A DNA stretch of 64,000 nt from Typha latifolia (GCA_019914945.1 CM034113.1:4506850-4570849); one strand, 5' to 3'; numbered from the stretch's first letter, positions 10,937-23,299 are shown. Notes: a model not told the origin generated them from the letters alone. A program made the numbers and translations.

Positions 10937-11932
10937 CTCATAAATTTGCATTCAAATGCCCCTTTTTTTTAAGTTAAAAATGTAAAAAAAAATTTTAAAA
11001 AAAATCTTTTTGGAGATGCACCTCTAAAAATTCAAAATAGATTCAAGACATAGAATATGACAATCGAACGAAATAAGTCATATACAGATCAGTCAAATCA
11101 TCAAAAGTATATTATAATCAATTCTAATGCATCACTCAAAATTAAATTAATCTTGATTGATCATAACAATATACATATGCAAGGTGAGCATAGATAACAT
11201 GAAACATTCTTCTTAAATAAATTTTCCTATTTAAACAATGATACAACACAGTAGTCAAACAGACTTAGTATTTAAATTTGCACTTTTCGACTTATTCTCC
11301 ATAACCGAATAGGAATTTTTTCTATAATATTTTTTATACATAAACCATATAGGTGCAATGATGGCTTTCACACATGAGTAGGTAGCCCTTTTCTTGTAGT
11401 ACATATCGAACAATGTGCAAGAAGATATTCACAAACATCAAAAAATTTATTTAATTTGCAAGCAATGTACTGAGTTAAACTGGACTCTAAACAAGATGGC
11501 TTTCACACAAACTCATTGTAGCCCTTTTCATTGATCTTTTATGAACACATTTGTGATGACTAAGCATGAGGTCAAACTATGCAAATCAACGTCAATAGTG
11601 AGCTATTTAAAAAAAAATTTATGATGTCATGCTCACACAAGAATATACACACGTTATGAGTGCATTAATTTCAGTATAATTATCATAGAAGTCGAGAGAG
11701 TGAATAAATCAGAAATGATACAATATACTACAAGATGACAAAATTGACTATAATAACTCATAATCAAGAGAAAAATTATATTTATATGTCAAGAGTATAT
11801 TATTGAATCAAGGAGTGCATCAATTTTTTTTTATATGACAAAAACTCTCGACAAATCTGAAACTAAAACCAAAGAAAATTTCAGAGTAAAGAAAACCTAA
11901 AAAGAAATGAAAAGAAATAATAAAAATGAAAC
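10937..11932 (-). mobile_element. spacer between pol and the third ORF (copy 1)
   Basis: Non-coding. It is collinear with 29300-30260 and 33660-34610. It ends abruptly at 11932, where the sequence switches to another LTR family, so gag, pol and the 5' LTR of this element are missing. Two conserved hairpin-like motifs are present (about 11368-11400 and 11490-11550 on the minus strand). Confidence 0.7.
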
Positions 11933-12677
11933 GATAGATCGCCTCTATTTGGTAAAGACCTAAACGATAGATCAATCCTTAACCACAAGTTTTGATGGTA
12001 GTAGCAGTCAACGAACAAATTTAGCTCCTTCCAATCATATAGGGTCATCCTTACCTATAGCATAAGCAATCGAACATGTGTACAAGTCTCCTCATTCATT
12101 GATGGAACAAAAACTTTGTGAGGAAACTAGAGAACTCATTTAAGATGAGAGTAGAAGTTTCTAGAATTCTCCTTCCAATCAATGTCTCAACCTCTAGCTC
12201 TCTATACCTCAAATAAAGTGAGGATGATTTTTGGTAGGATAAGTTACTTAAGAAATCTCCAAATATGTCTCTAAATCTAAATTCCGTTGCTGTCCTAGAC
12301 AAGCCATACAGATGCAACTTATCCCATTCAGATGCCACTTATCCTATCCAGATGCCACTTTAGTTTAAGTGATTGTATTCCGACTGTACAAACATGTTTA
12401 GTCCTATTCAGGACGAGGTTCGATACATTTTTTTTAATATTTGACTCAATTTCTTCTAATGATCCGTTCTTCCATAAGTTATGTGATTTGACCATATATG
12501 TGAATGTAAATTTGTATTAGTCAAATAAATGTGATTTATCCATGAATTTGCCATTATAAAAATATCACTCTTACAAACCTCTCTCACCAAAGAGGGGAAA
12601 TAACTACAGATCCTTCCAAACTAGATTAATCACTTAAATCATAGAAACATGATTCAATTTGAATCTGTCCTCGTGAC
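11933..12677 (-). mobile_element. LTR fragment, second copia family
   Basis: A diverged copy of 1377-2100, sharing the ggatcaatccttaac, gtgtacaag, gatgagagtagaa and cctctagctc blocks in order. It is cut at the left by the main copia spacer and at the right by the start of the large solo LTR at 12678. Confidence 0.55.
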
Positions 12678-14681
12678 TGTAACAACCTAGCCCTTAAAAA
12701 AATTTAAAATTCAAAATTTTATGGGAACAACATGGCGAGCCACAATGTGGCCAGCCTCGCACCCATGGAGCCGTGGCAGGCTTTGGGGGTGCCACGTGCA
12801 CCTGACCGCTGGCCTAGCCAAGAGGGCTGTGCTAGTTGGCTGTAGTGAGCCCCCCAGCTTTGTACTCCCCCACCTATTCTCTCTTTACATATATCTCTCT
12901 CATTCTCCTTCACTCTCTCTCTCTCATTCTTTCCCACCTCACCGTCAAAGTCTCTATCCCTTTCGGTATACCACCTCAGACCACCGTCGTTGCCTCCACT
13001 ACTATGCTATTAGCACTGGTGTGTTCTCCTTTCTCTTCTTCTCTCATCTCTCTCTCTCTCTATATATATTTCCCTCTCTCTCGGTTTCTCACTTTCGAAG
13101 CCTTTCTCCCACTCTCCTCTCTCTCGGTTTCTCACTTTCGAAGCCTTTCTCCCACTCTCCTCTCTCTCGAGCTCTCTTTCTCTCTTCCTCTTGCCGACAC
13201 CGACCTACTAATACTAAGGTGAGCCCCTCCTCCTCTCTTCTAGATCTCTCCTCTCTCTTTCTCTCGAGTTCGCTTGGATTAACCATCGGCTGGCCAACAG
13301 CGATTGAGCCCTTCCCTTCCCTTTCTCTTCTCTTTCCCTTCTGTTCTTCTTGTTGTTGTTCTTCTTCTATTCTTCTTCTTCTTGTTCTTTTTCTTCTTCT
13401 TCTTCTTCCTCGATTCCTCCTCATCCTCTCCACAACATTGCTAGGCTTGGCTACAATGTTAGGTTGAGACCAACACAGTAGTAGGGGATTTTTGCTTCCT
13501 TTTTTATTTGTTTTACTTTATTAATATAAATTAGATTTAATTGGAAAGTTAATTAGTCTAATGATATATACTAACTAATATGATTATTAGCTAAGTATAA
13601 TTAGTATAATAACTGATTAATTATAATTATAAATAATTGTATATAAATATAACTATAGCTTATACATTGCTATTAGGTTAATACATATAGTTATATTAAT
13701 ATTAATCTTATATTCATCTTATATACTATTTTATATAGAAAAAAGTACTAAGCTTACATATTTACATAATGGGATAATGACCATGTTAGATATAATTAAT
13801 GATTAGTTAAACAAGAGTAAGAATCATTAAATAATTATTAGGTACATTTTTATGCCTATATTTTTTATTTATAAATCACATATGCTGCCCTTGTATGTTA
13901 TATATAAAAAGAGGTTAGTTATTATATGCTTACTCTTTAATTAGCAAACTATGATTCTTAATAATTAAATATAATTTGTAGTAATATTCATTTTATCACA
14001 ATTAAATATATCATAGGAATCTAGTTAATTATAAATCTAATAAATCATCATAATTATATGAATAGATTCTAGTTTAGATAAATAGCTAACTACATAGTAC
14101 GTAAATATTTTTAGATTCCAAACTTCTTATTTGAGACCCCATGAACTCTACTAGAGATGCGTTGGCGCTTGGTTGGCGGATGTGAGGGGTGTGTTTTATA
14201 TTTTATGATCAAACCTTGAGTAGTCTTACCTCCTAGAGAGCTTTCCCATATTATGATATATGATATATTATATGTAAATATTTTATTTTAGCCTCTAACA
14301 TGATTATATGATCATACTTAAATATGATTACAGTTGAGCATATTTATCATTCATTTGATTAGACTAATCTTCGTTATGAATATGTTGATAATATTTAGGG
14401 ATGATTGAAGATGATTATATTATCATGTCTTTATGACGAGATAATCTTTAGTAAAAGTGTGCATGTGATAGACTAGCATGAGTATGCACGTGATAGATAT
14501 ATGATTGTAGACTATATTATATTATATTTCTTTTTGACTTTCTTACCACCTAAATTTCTAATATGCATGATTTGTTATAGTACTGGATAAATACATACGA
14601 AATGCATAAGATCTCAAAAATAAGATAGTTGGTAGATAGCACGAGGATACCCAAGTGGGCGCAAGGGGTTTGAGTGTGCTT
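12678..14681 (+). mobile_element. large solo LTR, part 1 of 4
   Basis: It starts tgtaacaacc at 12678 with flank GTGAC (12673-12677). The far end of the same LTR is at 41303 with flank GCGAC, a 4-of-5 target duplication. The first part has a GC-rich head (12721-12850) and long CT tracts (12890-13410), then a very AT-rich body. Part 1 ends at TGCTT, the target duplication of element X. The order of sequence blocks was fixed by comparison with the related uninterrupted copy at about 15500-18450. Long ORFs across the CT tracts are compositional artefacts. Confidence 0.7.
12890..13410 (+). repeat. CT and CTT microsatellite-like tracts
   Basis: Runs of tctctc and ttcttcttc dominate, including a directly repeated 53-bp block at about 13076-13181 (tcggtttctcactttcgaagcc occurs twice). 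The tracts belong to the large LTR. Confidence 0.7.
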
Positions 14682-15446
14682 TGATGCGAACCGAGTTAGA
14701 TTGGATCGCATCATGAGGACATTAGGCTTGATGGATCGAGTCTATTTATCTTTTAAATGATTTATATTTATCTCTTAATACGTAAGCTCTTAAGGTAAGT
14801 CTAGTTAAGACATGTAAGCTACTAAGATAAGTTCAATTAAGTCACATAAGCTACTATGGTAAGTTCAATTAAGTCATGTAAGTAACTAAGGTAAGTTCAA
14901 TTAAGTCATGTAAGTCTCTAAGGCAAATCTTAATTTGAGTCATAAGCATTTAGGGTAAGTCTGGGTAGGACTCATTATACTCGACCTCTATATAGAAGAG
15001 CTGAGCTTCTTCATTTAATCATCCAAGCATCCAATGAAGAATTAAGAATTATATTTTAGCCTTAAACTATCTTAGGAGTAAGAGTAAGATAACTTAGGAG
15101 TAAAGGTAAATTAATTATAATCATTTATTTTTCTAGGAGTAGATCTAACTTAGAACCCTAATTTTATATCCAACCCAAAGCCATCATCACCTCTAGTAGC
15201 CACCCTACCTTACGGCTGTCCACCACCACTCTTGATCGTCCACCATCCTCCGATGACCGTCATAATGTGAGATATTTATCATTCTGCCACATTCTGACCT
15301 TACTCCATTTTCTTATTTATATCTTTTCATCCTAACCTTCGATTTAGGTGAAATTGGATCCATTAGAATTCTAACTTATGAGGCTACTAACACATTAAAT
15401 TTTATAATTTTCTTACATTCAGATCGGTCCAGATCTGGTTCATAAC
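14682..15446 (+). mobile_element. element X, 5' LTR
   Basis: It runs from TGATGCGAACC to TTCATAACA. It is preceded by TGCTT (14677-14681), and the right LTR of X is followed by TGCTT (19341-19345), giving a perfect 5-bp target duplication. A 32-bp unit (taaggtaagttcaattaag phrase) is repeated five times at about 14786-14940. A primer-site-like sequence follows at 15447. Confidence 0.8.
14786..14940 (+). repeat. 32-bp tandem repeat, five copies
   Basis: Each unit carries a phrase close to catgtaagctactaagg followed by taagttcaattaagt. The 3' LTR of the same element has four units at about 18736-18860. Confidence 0.7.
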
Positions 15447-15500
15447 ATTAATATTAGAGCCGATGTTCCTTTCACGATGGTGAACGCGTGATCTAAAGCT
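15447..15500 (+). other. primer-site region of element X
   Basis: TTAATATTAGAGCC follows the LTR directly and resembles TTGGTATCAGAGCC with a few changes. A short leader and a possible ATG (15479, atggtgaacgcg) follow, but no gag can be read. Confidence 0.45.
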
Positions 15501-18450
15501 AACCCAAGGGAGCAACCATAGAGGACCAAAAACTCATCTCCATATCGATTGGGTCTTATCAAGTGCCACCGCCACCACTAGCAACCATGAGCCTCCTCTC
15601 TCTCTCTCTCTCTCTCTCTCGCTTGCTCGCTTGCACTCTTGAGCTCGGGCTCGCCGAAGCCGAGCCACCGGCGAGAGGCCGGCCGCGGGATGGCCTCCAG
15701 CGACCGGTGCCCTTCCCATCGACACCAAGTCCTCTTTCTCCCTTCCTTTCTTCCTCTCTTCTTCTTCTTCCTTCTTTCTTCTTTTTCTTTCTTTCTTCTT
15801 CCATTCTTCTTCTCTCTAAGCTCCTTCCTCTACTTCTGGAATAGTGGTGGGCTCGGCCCAGCACTACAGCAAGCAGTGCTGGGCTGAGTCAGCCCAGCAC
15901 TGATGACATTGTTTTTATTATCTACTTTATTTTATATTTGTTTATTTATTTAATTAGGTATTACTTTCTTAATTAATGCAGATAAATTATTTAGACATTA
16001 ATTATTTTAATAATAATGTATATTCTTCAACATGATGATTATTAATTATAATTAGTATAATTAATGATTAACTAGGTTATAAACTATTATGCATAAATAT
16101 AGGTAATACTTATTTTTATTTAATTATGTATTTATATTTCTATTAGATTAGTAGATAGTGTTGTAAATTATAATTATTAGATTTATGTACTGATATTCAT
16201 AATATATGCAATTTAAGTAATCTTAACAATTTATTATATACTATTGTGTGTAAAATAAGATACTAGTCTTATTAATTAATTAATTGTTTTACATAATTAA
16301 GTAAATACTATATAACTTCTAATTAATCAAAATAGACTAAGAATTATAAATTTATTATAAATAGATCTTATCTATACTTATATCCCATTTATAATTATTT
16401 AGCTTTTACTTTATAATTATATATTTAGAATATTATAAATAAAAAGAAACAAAATTTTCTCCTTATGTTATAACTAGCATTTTATGATAATAGTATGTTA
16501 TAGTATTTGAATTGTACCTATATGCGAATCTAGTTATGTGCAAAATAAAAGAAGTGATTTTAAACCTAATAAACCTTTATATTCTACTTGAACTAATTCT
16601 AAATAGATAAACGACTAACTAATATTACTTAAATATTTTCAGATCCCGAACCCCCTTATGTGAGGCCCTGTGGACCTTGCTAGTGATGAGTTATCACTCG
16701 GTTGATTAGCGGATGTGAGGGATATGTGTATTGGGTTTTCTGATCAGATAGTGAGTAGTCTTATCCCCTAGACGTTTTTCTCAAATTATGTTATATTATA
16801 TATTATGTGCATGCATGTTTTGGCCTTCAGCATGATTATATGACTTTATCTAGAGATGATTACAATCGAGCTTATTTTATCATGCATTTGATTAGGCTAA
16901 TCTGGGATATGAGTACATTGGTGATATATAGAGATAATGAGAGATGATTATACTGTTATAATGTAGCATGAGTATGCATGTAATAGATGAACATGAGTAT
17001 GCATATGTTGACTATATGGTTGGAGATTAAATTGCATTATTTTTATCTTTATTCCTGTTCCATCTTAATTCATGTTATGCATTGACTTATTATCGTATTA
17101 GATATATGCATATGATTTGTCATTTAGAAGAAAAACATGAAATATGATTGATATGATAGTTGATAGAAAGCGTAAGGATACTCAAGTAGGCGCAAGGGTT
17201 AGGACGCGCTTGGTGGATGATTGGTCGCTCGACATAGTTGCGATCTTGTGGCCTTACGTCCGAGGTCGTTAGTCTGTGTGCGCGCAGAACATTCGGACAC
17301 ATGCTGTTTGTTAGGGCATATATGGCGAATTATCCTTAGGAGATTTCTATCAGCTAGAAAGGTGCCCGATTTGGATGGATGTTGATACCCTTAGCGGATA
17401 GCAGGGTATGGTTATATTTGAGATACTCCTTGCGGATGACAGAGTATGCTCTGAGCCTTCCGGCATGATGTTGAAACCGAGTACCGAGTGTTGACTATGC
17501 ATAGTGGTCTAGTATGATGATGATATATAGAGCGAACATTGATGATTGTGATGTTGAGAAATGCATATGATTTTATTATCATCTGATTACCTAATTATCA
17601 AGTGGTCATTATACATCATATATAGTTACATTTGATATCATAGCATCGTCATGGTCGGCATGCATCATGTGTCATATTTGAGAGAGAGAGTTATGATGAT
17701 AGTATGACATAGAGATTTGTTTATTCATTGTTGAGGATTATACAATTTATTAGTTATGACATGTTATCAACTTTTCAGTTATGTATTATTGGGAATATAT
17801 TTATATATTCATTCATGACATAATGCTCTTTCTAATTTATATTATCTAGTACATGATTTACTCTCTGTTTGGCATCACTGATTCAGGATAAGGTCTATTC
17901 ACTAAGCCTTTTTCTCATGACTCTATCTTTATTTTTTTCTAACCCCCTTAGATATGTGGTACGTGATAGCAACTTGAGATATCTTGAGAACATATTTTAG
18001 AGTGATGATGAGGTGAGCTATAGATGCGAGATAGTATAGATGATAGTTTATATAGAAATTGAGTTGTACGAGTATTTAATATTTGTACTCTTTTGTATTA
18101 GACGATGATTTGTATAATACAGGTCGAATCATAGTGTACTCTTATATTAGTTGTTTTGGTTGTATCTTGATGGTTTGTTGTGACCTGTGTGGGTCCTGTT
18201 AGATTATGTAGTGGTCTAGTGTATATTATTATGGAATTAGATATTCTTATGTTAACAAGTTTGTTTGGTTAATAATATGATTTATTTGGTGATGGATTAT
18301 GTGATCATGGATAGGTTAGCAGATTTTATTTGATGATGTCATGCTTATATGTGCATAGGAGTACCTATGCATGATGGGCCCCGCCCAACCTGTCGCGTGC
18401 CGTGTGGGCATGTGGGCGTGCACGTGCCTGTGCCAGCTGGGGGCGTTATA
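15501..18450 (+). mobile_element. second copy of the large LTR, inside element X
   Basis: It is collinear with the split LTR at 12678-41303. CT-rich tracts (15595-15830), an AT-rich body, the phrase atgtgagg (14176 and 16706), the phrase ttgatacccttag (17383), and the end gggggcgttata at 18450 all come in the same order. It is uninterrupted, which made it the guide for ordering the four parts of the split copy. Its 5' limit is unclear. A long palindrome-like repeat (gggctcggcccagcac, then gctgggctgagtcagcccagcac) lies at 15848-15901. No coding capacity is seen. Confidence 0.6.
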
Positions 18451-18634
18451 GATTTAGCCTGAGCCACCCATGGCTAAGGTAGACTATGGCTCAAATAATT
18501 GAACCCTAGAGCAGAACCCACTTTGGGGCCCTCCTCTATGTGATAAACTAGATCCACATGCAGTTCAAGAGTGATGGAAGGTACAAAAATCACCATGGAC
18601 ACCTTGAGGATAAGGTGGTCGAAAGCGTGTGGAT
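18451..18634 (+). mobile_element. 3' internal end of element X
   Basis: Short non-coding remnant. It ends with ccttgaggataaggtggtc and gaaagcgtgtgga, which matches the polypurine region of gypsy elements here (compare the minus-strand chromovirus at 43188-43225). It shows that X is gypsy-like and internally deleted. Confidence 0.55.
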
Positions 18635-19340
18635 TGATGCGAACCGAGTCAGATTGGATTGCATTATGAGGACATTAGGTTCAATGAATTAAGTATATTT
18701 ATCTTTTAATTGATTCATGTTTATCTCTTATGTAAGCCCTTAAGGCAAGTCTAATTAAGACATGTAAACCACTAAGGCAAGTTTAATTAAGTCATATAAG
18801 TTATTAAGGCGAGTTCAATTAAGTCATATAAGCCTCTAAGGCAAGTCCTAATTCAAATCGTATAAGCCTTAGGGTTAAATCGTATATGACTCATTGTACT
18901 CCACCTCTATATATAGAGGGGCTGAGCTTCTTTGTTTAATCATCCAAGTATCTAATGAAGAATTAAGAATTATATTTTAGCCTTAAACTATCTTAGGAAT
19001 AGAAGTAAATTAATCACAGTCATTTATTTTCCTAAGAGTAGATTTAACTTAGAATCATAATTCTACCTCCGACCTAAAGCCACCATCACCTTCAGTAGCC
19101 ACCCTATTAGCCATCCACTACCACCCTTGGCCATTCGCCACCCTCCGACAACTGCAACAACATCGGATATTTACCATTCTGCCCCGTTCTAACCTTACTC
19201 CACTCTTTTATTTATATCTTTTCATCTTGATATCCAATTTAGGTGAAACTAGAGCCATTAAAACCCTAACTCATGGACTACCACAACCTAAAGTTTTATA
19301 ATTTTTTACATCCAAATCACTCCAAATCTAGTTTGTAACA
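18635..19340 (+). mobile_element. element X, 3' LTR
   Basis: It runs from TGATGCGAACC to TTTGTAACA and is collinear with 14682-15446. It is followed by the TGCTT target duplication. It holds four copies of the 32-bp repeat instead of five. LTR pairs are identical when inserted, so a unit was gained or lost afterwards. Confidence 0.8.
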
Positions 19341-19503
19341 TGCTTAAAGTTGATTAATTGCTTGATATATTCATAATTCTGTGGGCTAACATTAAAATTT
19401 AGTAGTTTGTGTGCGAGCAGACATTTGAACACATGTCGTTCGCTAGGAAATATATGGTGAGTTATCCTCATGTGATTTCTATCAGCTAGTTGGATATCTA
19501 GGT
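19341..19503 (+). mobile_element. large solo LTR, part 2 of 4
   Basis: After the TGCTT duplicate, the sequence matches 17240-17375 of the uninterrupted copy (gtgtgcg, then gagcagac or cgcagaac, then ttatcctcat, then gatttctatcagctag). It ends at the insertion of the gypsy element at 19504. Confidence 0.7.
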
Positions 19504-20047
19504 TGTTACGAACTAGATCTAGATCGATTTAGACGTATAATATTTTTATAAGTGGTAGCCTCATGAGTTTGGGTTCCAATGGCTTTTGCTTTATATGAAT
19601 CAAAGTTGAGATGAAAAGTTAAAATTAAAATAGTGGAAGAAGGTCAGAACATGATAGTTCGGTAAATATCTGACGTTACAGCGGTCGTTGGAGAGTGGCG
19701 GACGGCCAATGTAGTGTTGGATAGTTGTTTAGTAGGTGGCTCATGGTGGAGGATAGTGGCTAAGGTTTGAAAGCTTGGAAGGGTTCTATGGTTATGATCT
19801 ACTCCTATTAAGATAAAAGCGATCTAACGACTATAGTAAAAGATAAAGACAATAATAATAAATTGATTAAACTTAAAATTCATTCAACCATAATAATCAA
19901 CTAACAACTTAAAGTCCTAATGGATTGGATCCACATACAGATTATCCACTTTATTTGAATTTAAAAAGAATAAAAAAATCTAACTAACTAACTTAACCTG
20001 ACTCTATTTTACTCGACTGAATTAACCCACGTGGCCGGATCATAACA
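19504..20047 (-). mobile_element. gag-only gypsy element, 3' LTR
   Basis: In plus coordinates it runs from tgttacgaac to atcataaca. It pairs with the LTR ending at 39428, whose end (ggtcacatcataaca) is almost the same. On the minus strand the polypurine region at its right reads GGAAGCATGGTGAAT. The flanks TAGGT (19499-19503) and TTAGT (39429-39433) match at only three of five positions, so the target duplication is weak. Continuity of the outer LTR across the insertion supports the boundaries. Confidence 0.65.
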
Positions 20048-20053
20048 ATTCAC

Positions 20054-20905
20054 AGTTGCGATCTGAGTCAGATCGGATCACATCATGGAGACATTGGGCT
20101 CGATGAATCAAGTCTAGTTATCTTATTTATTCTACTTATGTATTTTAGTTAGAGTCTAAGTAGATTAGAGTTTATTTAATCACCTAAGTTTAGTTTAATT
20201 AACTCTTGTGTAGTTTCAAAAGAATATTCTGCAAATATCGATCAATCGACCGAATATTACTAAATCACTTGGAGAAGATCGAAGTCATCCTTATCTACAA
20301 CTTTTATATTCAAGGCTTCTCCGAATTAAGACTCTATCTGTGACAGAACGAAGAAACATTCTGAGAAGGATAAGAAAGGGTGATTTAGCTAAATTATGTT
20401 TATCTCTAGGTCATGTTTATATTTAATGTAAGCCCTTAAGGGAAATCATAGTTTGAGTCAATTTAGGACTAGCCTCTATAAATATGTGGACTGTAGCCCT
20501 AATTATTTATGTGTTGAATGAATCTGAGTTTAGCCAAATATTTCTTATCGTCTTTATCTTTTATGGTAGCTATTAGATCGTTTTTATCTTCATATGAGTA
20601 TATCATAACTGTATAACTCTTTCAAACATCCAAACCCTAGTCACCATCTTCCTCTAGTAGTCATCCTACTATGTGGTCGTTCACTACCACCCTTGGTCAT
20701 TCGCCACCCTCCGATGATTGCCGCAACGTCGGTTATTTACCATTCTACCCTATCTGGCCTTGCTCCACTATTTTAACCATAATTTTCCATCCGGATCTCC
20801 GATTGATTTCATTCCAAAGTTATTAGATGTGAGACTTTCGATATTACTACCTCAAAATATTAGGATCATCCTACAAACGGATCATTCCAGATCTAGTTCA
20901 TAACA
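20054..20905 (+). mobile_element. solo LTR with target duplication TTCAC
   Basis: It belongs to the same LTR superfamily as element X: the start resembles TTGCGATCTGAGTCAGATCGG and the end is AGTTCATAACA. It is flanked by TTCAC at 20049-20053 and 20906-20910. It sits inside the polypurine region of the gypsy element, so it inserted later. Removing it and one TTCAC puts the polypurine tract directly next to the gypsy LTR, which confirms the call. The first base pair of the LTR is altered (AG rather than TG). Confidence 0.75.
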
Positions 20906-20910
20906 TTCAC

Positions 20911-21162
20911 CATGCTTCCGACACCTTATCCTCGAGGTGACTAGTCTCTCAAATCATTGTACTCATATAGTTTGTCATGCCACTCGGAGGACCCGAGTTC
21001 ATCCTCTTTGAGACTACCCGAGTTCGTAACATTCACCATGCTTCTGACACCTTATCCTCGAGGTGACTAGTCTCTCAAATCATTGTACTCATATAGTTTG
21101 TCATGCCACTCGGAGGACCTGAGTTCATCCTCTTCGAGACTACCTAAGAACATGGCGTGGGC
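20911..21162 (-). repeat. 126-bp tandem duplication near the gypsy 3' end
   Basis: The block starting catgcttccgacacc (20911) recurs at 21037 with few changes, giving a period of 126 bp. The second copy is preceded by gttcgtaacattcac, which looks like an LTR end plus flank. The polypurine-type sequence (minus strand, CACCTCGAGGATAAGGTG) is thus present twice. Confidence 0.7.
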
Positions 21163-21520
21163 TGGCTAATGCTTGCATTTATGAATAGGGGTAAAACCAT
21201 TCTCACAGTAAAAATATCAGCCTTTCTTTTTGCGCTCCTCCAAGTCATTGCCTACAAAGTGGCGCGAGATCTGGTGGTGGTTGGGTTGAAACATCTGTGT
21301 TCTGACTCGGGATAGCTATAGTCTTTAGTGGGTCATGGGCTTAGGCCATCTTTCTTCTCTCCTCCTTACAGATTTGGTTCAAGTGATCCAACTTGGACTC
21401 TATCAGAATAGTTAGGGAGAAGGCCTCATCAGAAGTAGTGGGCCTCAAAGCCTTGACCTTTGCCTGAATGTCAAGCCTGAGCCCACTGATAAAGGTACTC
21501 TTCATGGTCGAGTTTGACCA
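21163..21520 (-). pseudogene. gypsy gag, C-terminal part
   Basis: On the minus strand the open frame 21341-21520 encodes a typical gypsy gag segment (STFISGLRLDIQAKVKALRP, then DEAFSLTILIESKLDHLNQ). Further on, with a stop in between, comes a CCHC-like finger with the pattern EERKKKG, YFYCENGF, HKC at about 21175-21245. The frame is interrupted at 21520 by the composite copia; the gag continues at 37525. No protease, reverse transcriptase or integrase follows, so the element depends on others to move. Confidence 0.7.
21516..21520. repeat. target site duplication GACCA, left copy
   Basis: GACCA here and at 37525-37529 flank the composite copia element exactly at its TGTTAGG start and TTTTTCA end. 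Confidence 0.85.
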
Positions 21521-22211
21521 TGTTAGGTTTTTATTTGTTGGCAATTATGTACAAAATATTCTAAGTGCATTTCTTCATGTATATGAGCTTTACACAAGTC
21601 TAGAATATCTCTGATTTAAAGAATTGCAAGATTATTGGAGAAAAGCCGTTGAGTTCACATCGCGTTCACAAACACGTTCGAACGCGGGTACTGCGTTCAC
21701 ACAGACCGAGAGCTGCATTAACAAACGCGTTCGAACACAGCCTGAAGAATTCAAGTTGTCACGTTCAAACGCACACGGGCCCGTTCGAACGCACCTGAGA
21801 TCATGTCATGCCGTTCGAAAGCACTCGGGCCGCGTTCGAACGCACCAACGAAGTTTGATAAAATTGGACTTTTATGAGTATAGATAAGACTTGGATTTGA
21901 CTCTATCTTGGAGATCATATATAAGGATTGTGATGCCCTATCTCTAGGGTGGTTGAAGAAGCATTATTGAAGGAGACTTCTTGAGGCTACATCAATTCTT
22001 CAACTAACAAGGTTCCACTCATCATTAAAAAGTTAATCTTTCGTCTTAAAGGTTATCTAGACGAAAGATCAATCTCGAGGGTTACTGAGGTTGGACTTCA
22101 ATCACGAGAAGTAGTGAATCGTGGGTTCTAGCGAGCAAGACTAAGAAGAACAAAGTCATTTGGATCGACGGGTTGTTTTGTGAGTCAGTCTTGTAACTGC
22201 TACTATTCTAG
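21521..22211 (+). mobile_element. composite copia, 5' LTR (3' side deleted)
   Basis: It starts TGTTAGGTTTTT. It carries a palindrome cluster (21659-21850) with fewer 53-bp units than other copies, and a TATA box tatataa at 21918-21924. It runs normally to ctattctagtga and then switches at 22212-22215 into the middle of gag. The four bases TGAT are shared by both sides of the joint. The LTR end, primer site and gag start are missing from this copy. Confidence 0.8.
21659..21924 (+). promoter_or_regulatory. palindrome cluster and TATA box, 5' LTR
   Basis: Motifs include acgttcgaacgcggg, gcgttcgaacac, ccgttcgaacgcacc and gcgttcgaacgcacc (21836-21847). They end about 70 bp before tatataa at 21918. 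Confidence 0.7.
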
Positions 22212-23299
22212 TGATAAACTTGTTGATAAACCGATAGAGTCATGGGATAGGTCAGACTATAAAAAAGTTGGATGGAATAGCAAGGCAATAAATGCAATTT
22301 TTGGTTGTGTTTCCTCAGAAGAATTTAGAAAAATTTCTACTTGTGAGATACCAAAAGAAACTTGGACGATCTTAGAAACTACTCACGAAGGAACTATGAC
22401 TATAAAACATTCTAAACTTCAGAGGTTGACTACTAGTTTTGAAACTCTACTTATGGAGGAGAATAAGACATTTGATGAGTTCTATGCAAAGCTGAGTGAT
22501 ATAGTCAACTCCAGTTTCAACCTAGGAGAGAAAATTCCTGAAAACAGAATTGTCCGTAAGATCCTTAGGTCTCCTCCAGAGAGGTTTCAGGCAAAACTTA
22601 CAGCTATTGAGGAAAGTAAGGACATCGATTCTATGGAAGTTGAATAATTGGTAGGAAATCTACAAACATTTGAGTCCAGTCTTTCAAAACCGAGGAAGTC
22701 CAAAGGGATTGCTCTATCCACAGTTGAAGAAATTATAGAGGAGTCTGATTTTGAAGGTGATTTAAATGTTGAGATGTTGGCCATGTTCGTCAAAAAGTTT
22801 AATAAATTCTTTCGGAAGCCAAACAAGTTGAATGCTGAAAAACTTGAGAAAAGCAAAGCATTTGTGAAAAAGAAGAATACTGCGAGTTCGAACACAGGTG
22901 TGAGCAACAACGGTGTCAAACAGAAAAATAAGGATTCTGAGAATAAAGTTCGATGTTTTGAATGTTCTGGTTTTGGACACATAGCTCAAGAATGCCCTAA
23001 TCGCCTTAAGAAGAAGGGTAAAGCTATGAAAGTTAGTTGGGATAACTCATATGAATCTGATGATGATTCTGGAAAAGACAAAGAAAACTTTATTGCTTTT
23101 CCTCTTCTCTACTTAATATCAATTCTGTTGTTGATACTGATAGTACAAATGATCAGGATATGTTACCAGCTTAGGAAGATGAATCTGAAATTCAAAAGGC
23201 ATATAATGACATATACCTGGATCGTTTAAACTCAAGAAAAGCAATCTTAAACTACTTCAACGACTCAAGGTAATCGAACTAGAAAGAATTTAATTTGAG
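22212..23299 (+). pseudogene. copia gag segment (extra copy)
   Basis: It encodes the UBN2-type gag domain of copia elements (ESWDRSDY, then KVGWNSKAINAIF, then SFNLGEKIPENRIVRKIL), a spacer, and a CCHC knuckle (CFECSGFGHIAQEC, near 22963-23004). There is a TAA stop at 22645-22647 where the related copy has CAA, and a one-base loss near 23100 that shifts the frame. At both ends it is fused to LTR sequence: with TGAT overlap on the left and at about 23300 on the right. It is a rearranged extra gag and not a functional gene. Confidence 0.8.

Noticed and set aside
12721..13467. Plus-strand ORF of 248 codons and minus-strand Arg/Glu-rich ORF
   Set aside because: Both are products of CT and CTT tracts in the large LTR. 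The composition is extreme and no domain is visible.
15534..15887. Several ORFs over a CT-rich block
   Set aside because: Same artefact, in the second copy of the large LTR.
22587..22989. Minus-strand ORFs of 75-131 codons over copia gag, with repeats at 24652-24970 and 58668-59070
   Set aside because: They are antisense to gag, and no feature supports them as genes. They recur only because gag recurs.
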